A stretch of DNA of 11,018 nucleotides, from assembly GCA_019058515.1 (NCBI GenBank), contig JAHPYY010000174.1, positions 1 through 11,018 of the forward strand, in the 5' to 3' direction. Shown here piece after piece: positions 1 through 5,196 of this stretch; positions within the stretch are counted from its first letter, which is position 1, and every line of letters starts with the position of its first letter. The position numbers and the translations under genes are program-made. Origin of the DNA: Promethearchaeota archaeon. GTDB taxonomy: Archaea > Asgardarchaeota > Lokiarchaeia > Sigynarchaeales > SOKP01. Below the pieces are notes generated by a model that worked only from the letters and a program-made list of their open reading frames with translations, was not told where the DNA came from and did no database searches.

Positions 1-266
1 CCGTTGAGGTAGTATCATCTGAAAGAATTGATGATGATTTGAAAAATCCTGGAGTAAATGATTTTATTAGAAGATGCTCAAATCGAAAGGAAGCGTTAGA
101 AATATTAGAATATCTCTATAAAAGAAAAGAATTAAGCTATGAGGATTTTTCTCGATTAAAATTGGAAGTATCTTCAGAAGAGAAATTTAAGTTATGTATT
201 GATAAACTTGGAGGATTTAAAAAAAAAGGGTATTATATAGATAAATATTATAGCAAAAATATTTGA
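1..266 (+). CDS. C-terminal part of a DUF2095-like small protein (5' truncated by window edge)
   Basis: The frame beginning at base 3 is open to the window edge, so this is the 3' end of a longer gene: 87 residues are visible before the TGA at 264-266. A TTG at 39 could initiate, but the acidic sequence before it (VEVVSSERIDDDLKN) reads as continuous protein, so I treat the gene as truncated. The visible part holds a V-x-D-F-I-R-R-C segment, then a helical EALEILEYLYKRKEL segment, and ends in a basic GGFKKKGYYIDKYY tail. From memory this order (DFIRRC, EALEI.EYL.KRGEI, then a G-K-K-x-G-Y-Y end) matches the archaeal DUF2095 family of unknown function; I could not search to confirm it. No function is claimed. 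A box C/D sRNA lies just downstream on the same strand and may be co-transcribed. Confidence 0.6.
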   Translation, partial: VEVVSSERIDDDLKNPGVNDFIRRCSNRKEALEILEYLYKRKELSYEDFSRLKLEVSSEEKFKLCIDKLGGFKKKGYYIDKYYSKNI

Positions 267-288
267 AATTGTTCTAAGGATAACACGA

Positions 289-360
289 TTGCTTTAATGA
301 TGAAGTTGTGACAAATTGAAAAGAGATTTAATGATTTAGTTGCCCCAATCTGAAAAGCGA
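289..360 (+). ncRNA. Box C/D guide sRNA (2'-O-methylation guide), predicted
   Basis: The element reads in order: C box ATGATGA (297-303, consensus RUGAUGA); a 12-nt guide (304-315); D' box TTGA (316-319, one change from CUGA); an 11-nt spacer; C' box ATGATTT (331-337, degenerate); a second 12-nt guide AGTTGCCCCAAT (338-349); and a perfect D box CTGA (350-353). The flanks TTGCTTT (289-295) and AAAGCGA (354-360) form a 7-bp closing stem with one G-U pair. Both box-to-box guide spacings are exactly 12 nt, the spacing favoured by archaeal C/D sRNPs (L7Ae, Nop5, fibrillarin). By the N+5 rule the D guide would direct methylation of a G in a target reading AUUGGGGCAACU. Degenerate internal D'/C' boxes are common. 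It begins 22 nt after the upstream stop codon, so it may be processed from that transcript. The main doubt is that no expression or target match could be tested. Confidence 0.62.
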
Positions 361-459
361 ATTAAATTCCTCACCTTTAGAAATATCAGTAATAAAAGCC
401 AAGAGAGCCAAATTATATTTTGCTTATATAAGAAGGGTTGAATATGTTCACGACTTAAA

Positions 460-708
460 TCAGCACAATATTGTATCTTTAAATTTTTTCCCTTTTTCTG
501 TTAAAATAAATTCCGTATTAACCTCCACAACTAAGTCTAAACCAGTTAGCACGGGAACACGCCCTTTTATGCAGGAAAGGGGTAAACCTGAGAACAACTT
601 AATTGTCTCAATAGTTTTTGCTCCTTTATCAATAGCGAGTAAAATTTCAATTCCCATATTCCCTAATAAATACTTCATTTCCTCCTCAGTAGTCGCATCG
701 TCGTGCAT
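460..708 (-). CDS. Small winged-helix (wHTH) protein, 82 aa
   Basis: The product is predicted to be about 82 residues if translation starts at the ATG at 708. A TTG at 729 and an internal ATG at 678 are alternatives, and the AGGAGG-like stretch just before 678 encodes a run of Glu, so it is not decisive. The sequence fits one winged helix: helix 1 around residues 8-28 (MKYLLGNMGIEILLAIDKG), a helix-turn-helix around 31-57 (KTIETIKLFSGLPLSCIKGRVPVLTGLDL), then a beta wing (VVEVNTEFILTEKGKKF, about 60-76). It resembles small archaeal transcription-factor-like wHTH proteins with an 'LTEKGKKF' wing end. It lies about 100 bp downstream of the longin/wHTH gene on the same strand and may share its transcript. 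Regulatory targets are unknown. The family is not recognised beyond the fold. Confidence 0.6.
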   Translation of the reverse strand: MHDDATTEEEMKYLLGNMGIEILLAIDKGAKTIETIKLFSGLPLSCIKGRVPVLTGLDLVVEVNTEFILTEKGKKFKDTILC

Positions 709-755
709 AATGAAATCAGAAAATAACAAATAAACAAAGATATTCTTGATTTAGA

Positions 756-764
756 TAATATTTA
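756..764 (-). promoter_or_regulatory. Possible TATA box for the small wHTH gene
   Basis: On the minus strand this reads TAAATATTA, about 50 bp upstream of the ATG at 708. It would place transcription start near 733 and give a leader of about 25 nt. The surrounding sequence is so AT-rich that a second candidate (TATTTAAT, near 771-779) is equally possible. Confidence 0.25.
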
Positions 765-809
765 CAACAAATTAAATATGCTTAATTTCAATAAAGCTTA
801 AATTATTGC

Positions 810-1952
810 TTAAGGTTGGGGATAATAACGGTTAGCAACTACTGGTTTTGATTCTTTAGGTAATAGCTTTCGTAGATATTCTGGAAAAGAAGTGGTAATT
901 TGTAAATTTGTCTTTAATACGATATATCTCTCTTTATTGTAAATTAATTCTTCAATAACGTCGTATTCTTTTAGGAAATCTATAACTTTCTTTAAAGATT
1001 CTAAAGTTCTTTTGGAAACTAAATTAGGTAACTTGTCTCTTGGAATTAAACCGTTCCTTAGTTCGGATAAAACATTGTATTTTTTTGAATCTGACATAAT
1101 TTGAAATAATACAAACGCGTCTTCTTTAAGTTCCGCACTAGTTTTTTGTTCATACTGACTGAAATATTCTTGAACTTTAGGAAGCAAAAGATCTATTAAT
1201 TCTGGTCGATCATCGATATATTCAATGACGCTATCCGGAGGAATTCTTTCAGCGTTTACTTCTTTTAACAATAAGACATATTTCTCTACAAGACCGATTT
1301 GATTTATGAATATTAATTGCTTTTCTTCAAGATTTTCAATCATTTCGTCAAAATTTTTATCTGGAAAACTTTTCTCAAACCATTCAGACAACCATTCCAA
1401 GGGAAGAGGGCCGCTAGATAGCTTTTTAAGGGTCATGAAAATGTGCTTATTGTTTAACAAAATGGCTATTTTTTCTTCCTCGCTCTTTTCTCTTGTGTCT
1501 TCGATTATGGCCCAATAAAGATTGTTAACCCATAATTTTATTAAGGAATCGTTTTTTACAATTAAGTCTTGGTCGATTTTCTCGAAATTATTCATATCCT
1601 TAATATAAAATGCTGAGAAAATTTGATCGTTAGCTTGTAACCTTTCAGAGAATTCGCTGCAGAGAGTTAACACATTATTTTCTATTTCTGGAGTTGTTTG
1701 TTGATCGAATATAATAGACACCATTAACATTTCCTTGTTTCCTCGTGCCCAATCGGAATGGATTTCGAAATAATAATTCATCGAGTTAAGATTTTCAAAT
1801 GAATGGGTGAAAAACCCTTCATTGAAAGTTTGATCCATTATATTTGCAATTCTAATGGATAAATTTTCATCCAATAATCCTTCTGGATAAGAATACCAAA
1901 CAATTGGGCCAATTTTACGGTGAAAATAGCATAAAGCACAGATAGTTTTCAT
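810..1952 (-). CDS. Longin-like domain protein with two C-terminal winged-helix domains
   Basis: The product is 380 aa from the ATG at 1952. An in-frame TTG at 1961 would add three residues. A GGAG on the minus strand (1964-1967) sits 11 nt before the ATG but only 2 nt before the TTG, which favours the ATG. Residues 1-118 look like a longin/roadblock-type alpha-beta domain: a first strand ending in KIGPIVWYSYPEG, helix LSIRIANIMDQTF, strand NYYFEIHSDWARG, strand EMLMVSIIFDQ, then a long helix. Residues about 160-232 form a first winged helix (KIAILLNNKHIFMTLKKLSS... EKYVLLLKEV). Residues about 276-350 form a second (AFVLFQIMSDSKKYNVLSEL... ERYIVLKTNL). There is no membrane segment or signal peptide. 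A CxxC at residues 5-8 lies in strand 1 and is probably not a metal site. Longin-like folds commonly bind small GTPases or trafficking factors and are abundant in Asgard archaea. A GTPase-linked regulator is therefore a reasonable guess, not shown. It is transcribed divergently from the HAD gene. Confidence 0.65.
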   Translation of the reverse strand: MKTICALCYFHRKIGPIVWYSYPEGLLDENLSIRIANIMDQTFNEGFFTHSFENLNSMNYYFEIHSDWARGNKEMLMVSIIFDQQTTPEIENNVLTLCSEFSERLQANDQIFSAFYIKDMNNFEKIDQDLIVKNDSLIKLWVNNLYWAIIEDTREKSEEEKIAILLNNKHIFMTLKKLSSGPLPLEWLSEWFEKSFPDKNFDEMIENLEEKQLIFINQIGLVEKYVLLLKEVNAERIPPDSVIEYIDDRPELIDLLLPKVQEYFSQYEQKTSAELKEDAFVLFQIMSDSKKYNVLSELRNGLIPRDKLPNLVSKRTLESLKKVIDFLKEYDVIEELIYNKERYIVLKTNLQITTSFPEYLRKLLPKESKPVVANRYYPQP

Positions 1953-2007
1953 ACATTTCAATACTCCGTAATTCTACTAGAAAAATTACAAGATCGGATA
2001 TCTTTAG

Positions 2008-2016
2008 TAATATATA
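2008..2016 (-). promoter_or_regulatory. Likely TATA box for the longin/wHTH gene
   Basis: The minus strand reads TATATATTA here, centred about 60 bp upstream of the ATG at 1952. Transcription would start near 1986, leaving a leader of about 35 nt that contains the GGAG ribosome-binding site at 1964-1967. Confidence 0.45.
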
Positions 2017-2040
2017 CTTCTTACTCAATTAATCTTTTAT

Positions 2041-2158
2041 GATAAACTATTCATTAAATAGTAGTATTTTGTGAAAAGAAACTAATATTTTATCTAATAT
2101 TTGGGGATAAATCTCACTAACATATATATATAGATAAAAAAGGATAAATAAATTTATC
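2041..2158. promoter_or_regulatory. Cluster of GATAAA motifs with a 16-bp palindrome in the divergent intergenic region
   Basis: GATAAA occurs at 2041, 2106, 2133 and 2143, and its complement TTTATC at 2089 and 2153: six copies in 118 bp. The last pair forms the perfect inverted repeat GATAAATAAATTTATC (2143-2158, 7-bp arms, 2-bp centre). The cluster lies between the divergent longin/wHTH and HAD genes, so a regulator of either or both could bind here. The base composition makes some chance copies expected. The remainder of this 273-bp gap (1962-2234) is AT-rich, includes a (AT)n run at 2122-2131, and shows no open reading frame or RNA fold I can support. Confidence 0.35.
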
Positions 2159-2207
2159 TTAATTAGAGCTTATTCAATATTTAGGGAATTTTTAATAATT
2201 TAATAAG

Positions 2208-2215
2208 TATTTAAG
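2208..2215 (+). promoter_or_regulatory. Likely TATA box for the HAD-nitrilase operon
   Basis: TATTTAAG lies about 23 bp before the ATG at 2235, so transcription would start at or very near the start codon and the message would be leaderless or nearly so. There is no Shine-Dalgarno sequence before the ATG, which fits. It abuts an inverted repeat (2215-2226). Confidence 0.4.
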
Positions 2216-2226
2216 TTTGTTCAAAC
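2215..2226. promoter_or_regulatory. Inverted repeat between TATA box and start of the HAD gene
   Basis: GTTTG (2215-2219), a TT spacer, then CAAAC (2222-2226): a perfect 12-bp dyad placed between the probable TATA box and the ATG at 2235. A repressor bound here would block RNA polymerase. The arms are short, so chance occurrence is possible. Confidence 0.25.
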
Positions 2227-2234
2227 GCATTTAA

Positions 2235-2981
2235 ATGACAGTGAAATTAGTCGGATTTGATCTCGACGATTGCTTATTTGATAGTACCGATCTTTCAAAA
2301 CAATCGCGAATTAAGGGAATTGATGCTATGATAGATTTAGGGTTGAATGTAGACAGAAATGAAGCAATTAAGATGATTCAGGAAATAGTGAACGAATACG
2401 GATCAAATTCCTCAAAACACTATGACATTTTTATTAGAAGATTAAACCAACTCGATGATAACTTCAATTTATCTTTTAGCGATCAATTTAAATATATAGC
2501 CAGAGCCGTAATGGCATACCACGAGGAAAAAGTAAATTCTATTAAGCTTTATAGTGATGTCCAGGAAACTTTAGAGACTCTAAGGAAAAAAGGGATCAAA
2601 ACCGCAATTATTACAGATGGCATTCCTCTTAAACAATACGAGAAAATACTAAGGCTAAACCTCCAAAAAATAATCGATCTTGTGGTAATTTCAGATGAGA
2701 TTGGTGTAAAAAAGCCCAATCCTCGCCTTTTTGATTATTGTTTGAAAAAATTTAAAATTAAAGGTCCTGAGACTCTTTATATCGGAGATAGAATTGATAA
2801 AGATATTATTCCGGCCCTTTTAAACAATATTCATAGTGTAATTATTCACAGAGGCGGTAAATATGACTTTCATACAACTGGAATAAAGATTCCTCAAGAA
2901 ATTAAACCAGAATATGAAATTAACCGTCTCGATGAAATTTTCGAGATAATTGATGAGATAAACTCAAAAGAAGTTTCATAA
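2235..2981 (+). CDS. HAD-superfamily hydrolase (subfamily IA, phosphatase-like)
   Basis: This 248-aa protein is the normal size for a cytosolic HAD phosphatase with a C1 helical cap. All four HAD motifs are present. Motif I is FDLDDCLFD, with nucleophile Asp9 and acid/base Asp11. Motif II is Thr127 in IITDG. Motif III is Lys160 in GVKKPNPRLF. Motif IV is GDRIDKDI, with Asp185 and Asp190. The cap fills roughly residues 16-100 and is all-helical with no signal peptide. Family members hydrolyse small phosphoesters such as sugar phosphates, glyceraldehyde 3-phosphate or phosphoglycolate; the substrate cannot be read from sequence. The nitrilase-family gene starts 10 bp after the stop, so the two form an operon. 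Start chosen: the first ATG, immediately before the beta-strand that carries motif I. Confidence 0.88.
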   Translation: MTVKLVGFDLDDCLFDSTDLSKQSRIKGIDAMIDLGLNVDRNEAIKMIQEIVNEYGSNSSKHYDIFIRRLNQLDDNFNLSFSDQFKYIARAVMAYHEEKVNSIKLYSDVQETLETLRKKGIKTAIITDGIPLKQYEKILRLNLQKIIDLVVISDEIGVKKPNPRLFDYCLKKFKIKGPETLYIGDRIDKDIIPALLNNIHSVIIHRGGKYDFHTTGIKIPQEIKPEYEINRLDEIFEIIDEINSKEVS

Positions 2982-2991
2982 GCGAAGGAAA

Positions 2992-3801
2992 ATGAAAGTA
3001 GGCTGTATTCAACCAGAATTGAATCAAGATAGAAAATCATGCTATAAGACAATTGAAAAACTAATTGTGCGATTCTATAAAGTCCATAATAACTGCGATT
3101 TGTTAATGTTGCCCGAAAGGTGGGTTCCTTTTTCGAACAGAGTTTCAGATAATTTTCAAAAGGAACGAGGTGCAGATTATCGGTTTGTAAGAAATTTGGC
3201 TAAAGAATATAGTGTGAATTTTTTAACAGGAGGAATATGGGAAAAAAGACCAGATGATGAAAAACCAAGAATAACTTGTTATTATTTCAACTCTCAAGGA
3301 GAAGAAATGGGGCGACAAGACAAATTACATCTCTACACATACGAAAAAGAGGTATTTGAAGCGGGAAATGAATTATATTTATTTAAGTTAAACAATCGCA
3401 GGTTTGTAATTCTTATTTGTTTCGATCTAGCATTCTACGAAACACCTAGAATTGCCGTTGAAAATGGCGCAGAAATTCTGTTTTCCCCTACTCAAATAAG
3501 AGAAGATGGTATGGAAAATTGGTACACTTATTTAAAAGCTCGAGCACTGGAAAATAGAATCCCTGTTGTAGGGTGTAACACCTTTGGATTTGTTCTAAAA
3601 AGAAAATTTATAGGAGGGAGTAAAATTATTTCTTTCGTGGAGGGATTTACAACTCCCTCAAAACTGAAAATAAAGAATGCGCCCCTAAATAAAAGTGGTT
3701 TTGTATTTGACGACATAAACTTAAATTTTGCTAAAGAATTAAGGAAAATACGCTTAAAGGAAAAGATACCCATGAAAGAAATAAGAATCGTAAAGGTTTG
3801 A
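2992..3801 (+). CDS. Nitrilase-superfamily carbon-nitrogen hydrolase
   Basis: This 269-aa protein has the length of a single-domain C-N hydrolase (alpha-beta-beta-alpha sandwich). The catalytic triad is present: Glu42 in LMLPERW, Lys111 in DKLHLY, and nucleophile Cys143 in LICFDLAFYETPR. The downstream family signature is also visible (SPTQ at 165-168 and RALEN at 184-188, then VVGCN). Enzymes of this family cleave amide C-N bonds of omega-amidates, deaminated glutathione, carbamoyl-putrescine or similar small amides; this sequence does not identify which. The CFD variant replaces the common CYD, and the C-terminal third (about 200-269) is divergent and lysine-rich. It is 10 bp downstream of the HAD gene with a GAAGGAA ribosome-binding-like stretch (2984-2990), so the two are probably co-translated. 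A joint role in metabolite repair or salvage is only a guess. Confidence 0.85.
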   Translation: MKVGCIQPELNQDRKSCYKTIEKLIVRFYKVHNNCDLLMLPERWVPFSNRVSDNFQKERGADYRFVRNLAKEYSVNFLTGGIWEKRPDDEKPRITCYYFNSQGEEMGRQDKLHLYTYEKEVFEAGNELYLFKLNNRRFVILICFDLAFYETPRIAVENGAEILFSPTQIREDGMENWYTYLKARALENRIPVVGCNTFGFVLKRKFIGGSKIISFVEGFTTPSKLKIKNAPLNKSGFVFDDINLNFAKELRKIRLKEKIPMKEIRIVKV

Positions 3802-3825
3802 AATCGAATTTCTTAAGAAAAGCAA

Positions 3826-3855
3826 ATTTTTACTTTCAATCTACCCTCTCTCTCT
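3826..3855 (+). terminator. Pyrimidine-rich 3' end of the HAD-nitrilase operon
   Basis: A TTTTT run (3826-3830) is followed by a largely pyrimidine stretch ending in (TC)n, 24-54 nt after the nitrilase stop. Archaeal termination uses U- and pyrimidine-rich tracts without a needed hairpin, so this is a plausible terminator. An ACCC/GGGT pair (3843-3846, 3859-3862) could form only a weak stem. Confidence 0.35.
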
Positions 3856-3861
3856 GGGGGG

Positions 3862-3869
3862 TTTAAATA
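3862..3869 (+). promoter_or_regulatory. Likely TATA box for the Orc1/Cdc6-like gene
   Basis: TTTAAATA lies about 47 bp before the ATG at 3913 and directly after a run of six G (3856-3861). Transcription would start near 3892 with a leader of about 20 nt. No Shine-Dalgarno sequence precedes the ATG; the leader end is nearly all A. Confidence 0.45.
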
Positions 3870-3912
3870 GTGCAGTTTCGATTAAAGGTAAAAAAGTTCA
3901 ATTTAAAAAAAA

Positions 3913-5112
3913 ATGATCGCTAAAACTTATTGTTATGACGAATATGTAGGATCGAAAGCATTATTCGATCCTAATTATTTACCACCAGAAATCCTTCATA
4001 GGGATAAAGAACGAAAGTTTTTACTCTCGATTTTACACGATTCTTACGAAGATAACTTCGGATTAAATGTTTTTTACCAAGGAATAAAGGGTATTGGAAA
4101 AAAAGTTTTGGTTAACAAAGTGACTATGGATTTTGTTGAGGAGATCCAAAAATCACAAGATCTAATTAAAATTAATATTAGTTGTCAAGAAAAATCCACA
4201 AGAGAGATATTATTTAATCTCATTTTAAAAATAATCAACATCTCAAGCTACAACTTAAACCTTGATTCAATAATTAATTATACATCCCAGGAATTGTGGA
4301 GTTTATTCAAAATACTATGTAAAAAATTGAATAACATGTTATTGTTTGTATTTCAAGATGTAGAAGATATCAAACCTAAAATTTTCAAGAAATTTTTAAT
4401 TTTAGGAAAGGAAGCTAAAATCCCTTTCTTCTCAACATGTAATAAAGTTTTAAAACCAAAAGCGTTTGAAGTAATGAATGAGTTTGATATTAAGTGTAAA
4501 CTTAATCTCTTCTCATACAAGCAACTCTTTTCAATTTTGCGCCAAAGATGTAAACTCACATTCTCACACAATATTGATAAAGAATTTATTGAGTACTTAA
4601 CAGATGTTATCGTTGAGAATTATGCACCAATTCCGGGAAAAGGTATTGAAGTATTAAAAGAAATCTATCCCGTTCTGAAAACTAGTGATTCAATTGAATT
4701 ATTTCAAATGTTGGAAATTTACCAAAATTCAATTGGACTTTTTCCTAAATTGGATGATTTCAATTTAATATCTTACATTTCTGAAGAAGAAATGCTTAAA
4801 CTAGTCTTACTGGATAATATTACGGATTACTTTCTTAATATTTCTAAGAAATATTACATTGATTTTTTTTCTCTGAGAGAACTATACGAAGTTTCATGTG
4901 AATCTTTAGAATATGACAAGAACTTCACGGAATTTCATAACTATATAAGAGATTTCCAAAATTTAGGGATCTTATGTGAATCTCACAAGATTGTAAGAAA
5001 TAGTACCATTAAATTCAGTATTGAAGAAGGACAGAATCCAGTTTATTTTTTGAATTTCAATCCTATGAAGCTGAAATCTATAATCGATGTTCTTTTTGGA
5101 AAGTATAATTAA
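3913..5112 (+). CDS. Orc1/Cdc6-like AAA+ protein with degenerate ATPase motifs
   Basis: The 399-aa length and layout fit archaeal Orc1/Cdc6: an N-terminal PPEILHRDKERKFLLSIL box (24-41), an AAA+ core (about 50-200), a lid with SYKQLFSILRQRCKL (201-215), and a C-terminal winged-helix-like region (about 290-399). The ATPase motifs are altered. Walker A reads GIKGIGKKV (57-65), with Lys64 where Thr/Ser is required. The Walker B region LLFVFQDVED (143-152) appears to have Gln148-Asp149 for Asp-Glu. The sensor 2 region PGKGIEVL (241-248) lacks the arginine of the usual GDARKAL motif. Sensor 1 (FSTCN, 173-177) is partly kept. ATP hydrolysis is therefore unlikely, while DNA binding by the lid and winged helix may remain. 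Genuine Orc1/Cdc6 proteins mark replication origins; this looks like a specialised paralogue. It ends 84 bp before smc, on the same strand but with its own terminator-like tract. It could also be a more distant AAA+ (STAND-like) protein. Confidence 0.72.
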   Translation: MIAKTYCYDEYVGSKALFDPNYLPPEILHRDKERKFLLSILHDSYEDNFGLNVFYQGIKGIGKKVLVNKVTMDFVEEIQKSQDLIKINISCQEKSTREILFNLILKIINISSYNLNLDSIINYTSQELWSLFKILCKKLNNMLLFVFQDVEDIKPKIFKKFLILGKEAKIPFFSTCNKVLKPKAFEVMNEFDIKCKLNLFSYKQLFSILRQRCKLTFSHNIDKEFIEYLTDVIVENYAPIPGKGIEVLKEIYPVLKTSDSIELFQMLEIYQNSIGLFPKLDDFNLISYISEEEMLKLVLLDNITDYFLNISKKYYIDFFSLRELYEVSCESLEYDKNFTEFHNYIRDFQNLGILCESHKIVRNSTIKFSIEEGQNPVYFLNFNPMKLKSIIDVLFGKYN

Positions 5113-5117
5113 TTTCA

Positions 5118-5132
5118 TTTTTATCTTTTTTT
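5118..5132 (+). terminator. T-rich terminator after the Orc1/Cdc6-like gene
   Basis: TTTTT (5118-5122), ATC, then TTTTTTT (5126-5132) begins 5 nt after the TAA stop. Two close T-runs without a stable hairpin are typical of archaeal intrinsic termination. It suggests that smc is mainly transcribed from its own promoter. Confidence 0.5.
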
Positions 5133-5146
5133 AAATAAAATTTAAA
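5130..5146 (+). promoter_or_regulatory. Likely TATA region for the smc-scpA-scpB operon
   Basis: Two TATA-like boxes overlap here: TTTAAATA (5130-5137) and AATTTAAA (5139-5146). Transcription would start at about 5160-5170, leaving a leader of 27-37 nt that contains the GGAG at 5185-5188. Confidence 0.4.
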
Positions 5147-5184
5147 CTTCTGAATAATCTTTATTTTAATTAAAAGATAACAAT

Positions 5185-5188
5185 GGAG
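5185..5188 (+). promoter_or_regulatory. Ribosome-binding site that sets the GTG start of smc
   Basis: GGAG ends 8 nt before the GTG at 5197. The only nearby upstream ATG (5183) is in another frame and meets a stop after five codons. The peptide from GTG (TYIKKISMTGFKSF) begins exactly as SMC proteins do, so GTG is the correct start. Confidence 0.6.
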
Positions 5189-5196
5189 TTCTCAAA

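Noticed and set aside
1306..1518. Plus-strand open frame opposite the longin/wHTH gene
   Set aside because: Its composition (Ser/Phe-rich) mirrors the Glu/Lys-rich sense frame, and the sense frame continues unbroken through it with domain structure.
3528..3773. Antisense open frame opposite the nitrilase gene
   Set aside because: It is a frame shadow of a gene with an intact catalytic triad; no start signals or domain are visible.
3802..3912. Replication origin beside the Orc1/Cdc6-like gene
   Set aside because: There are no repeated origin-recognition-box dyads or paired G-strings; one G6 run alone is not enough. The Orc-like protein is itself degenerate.
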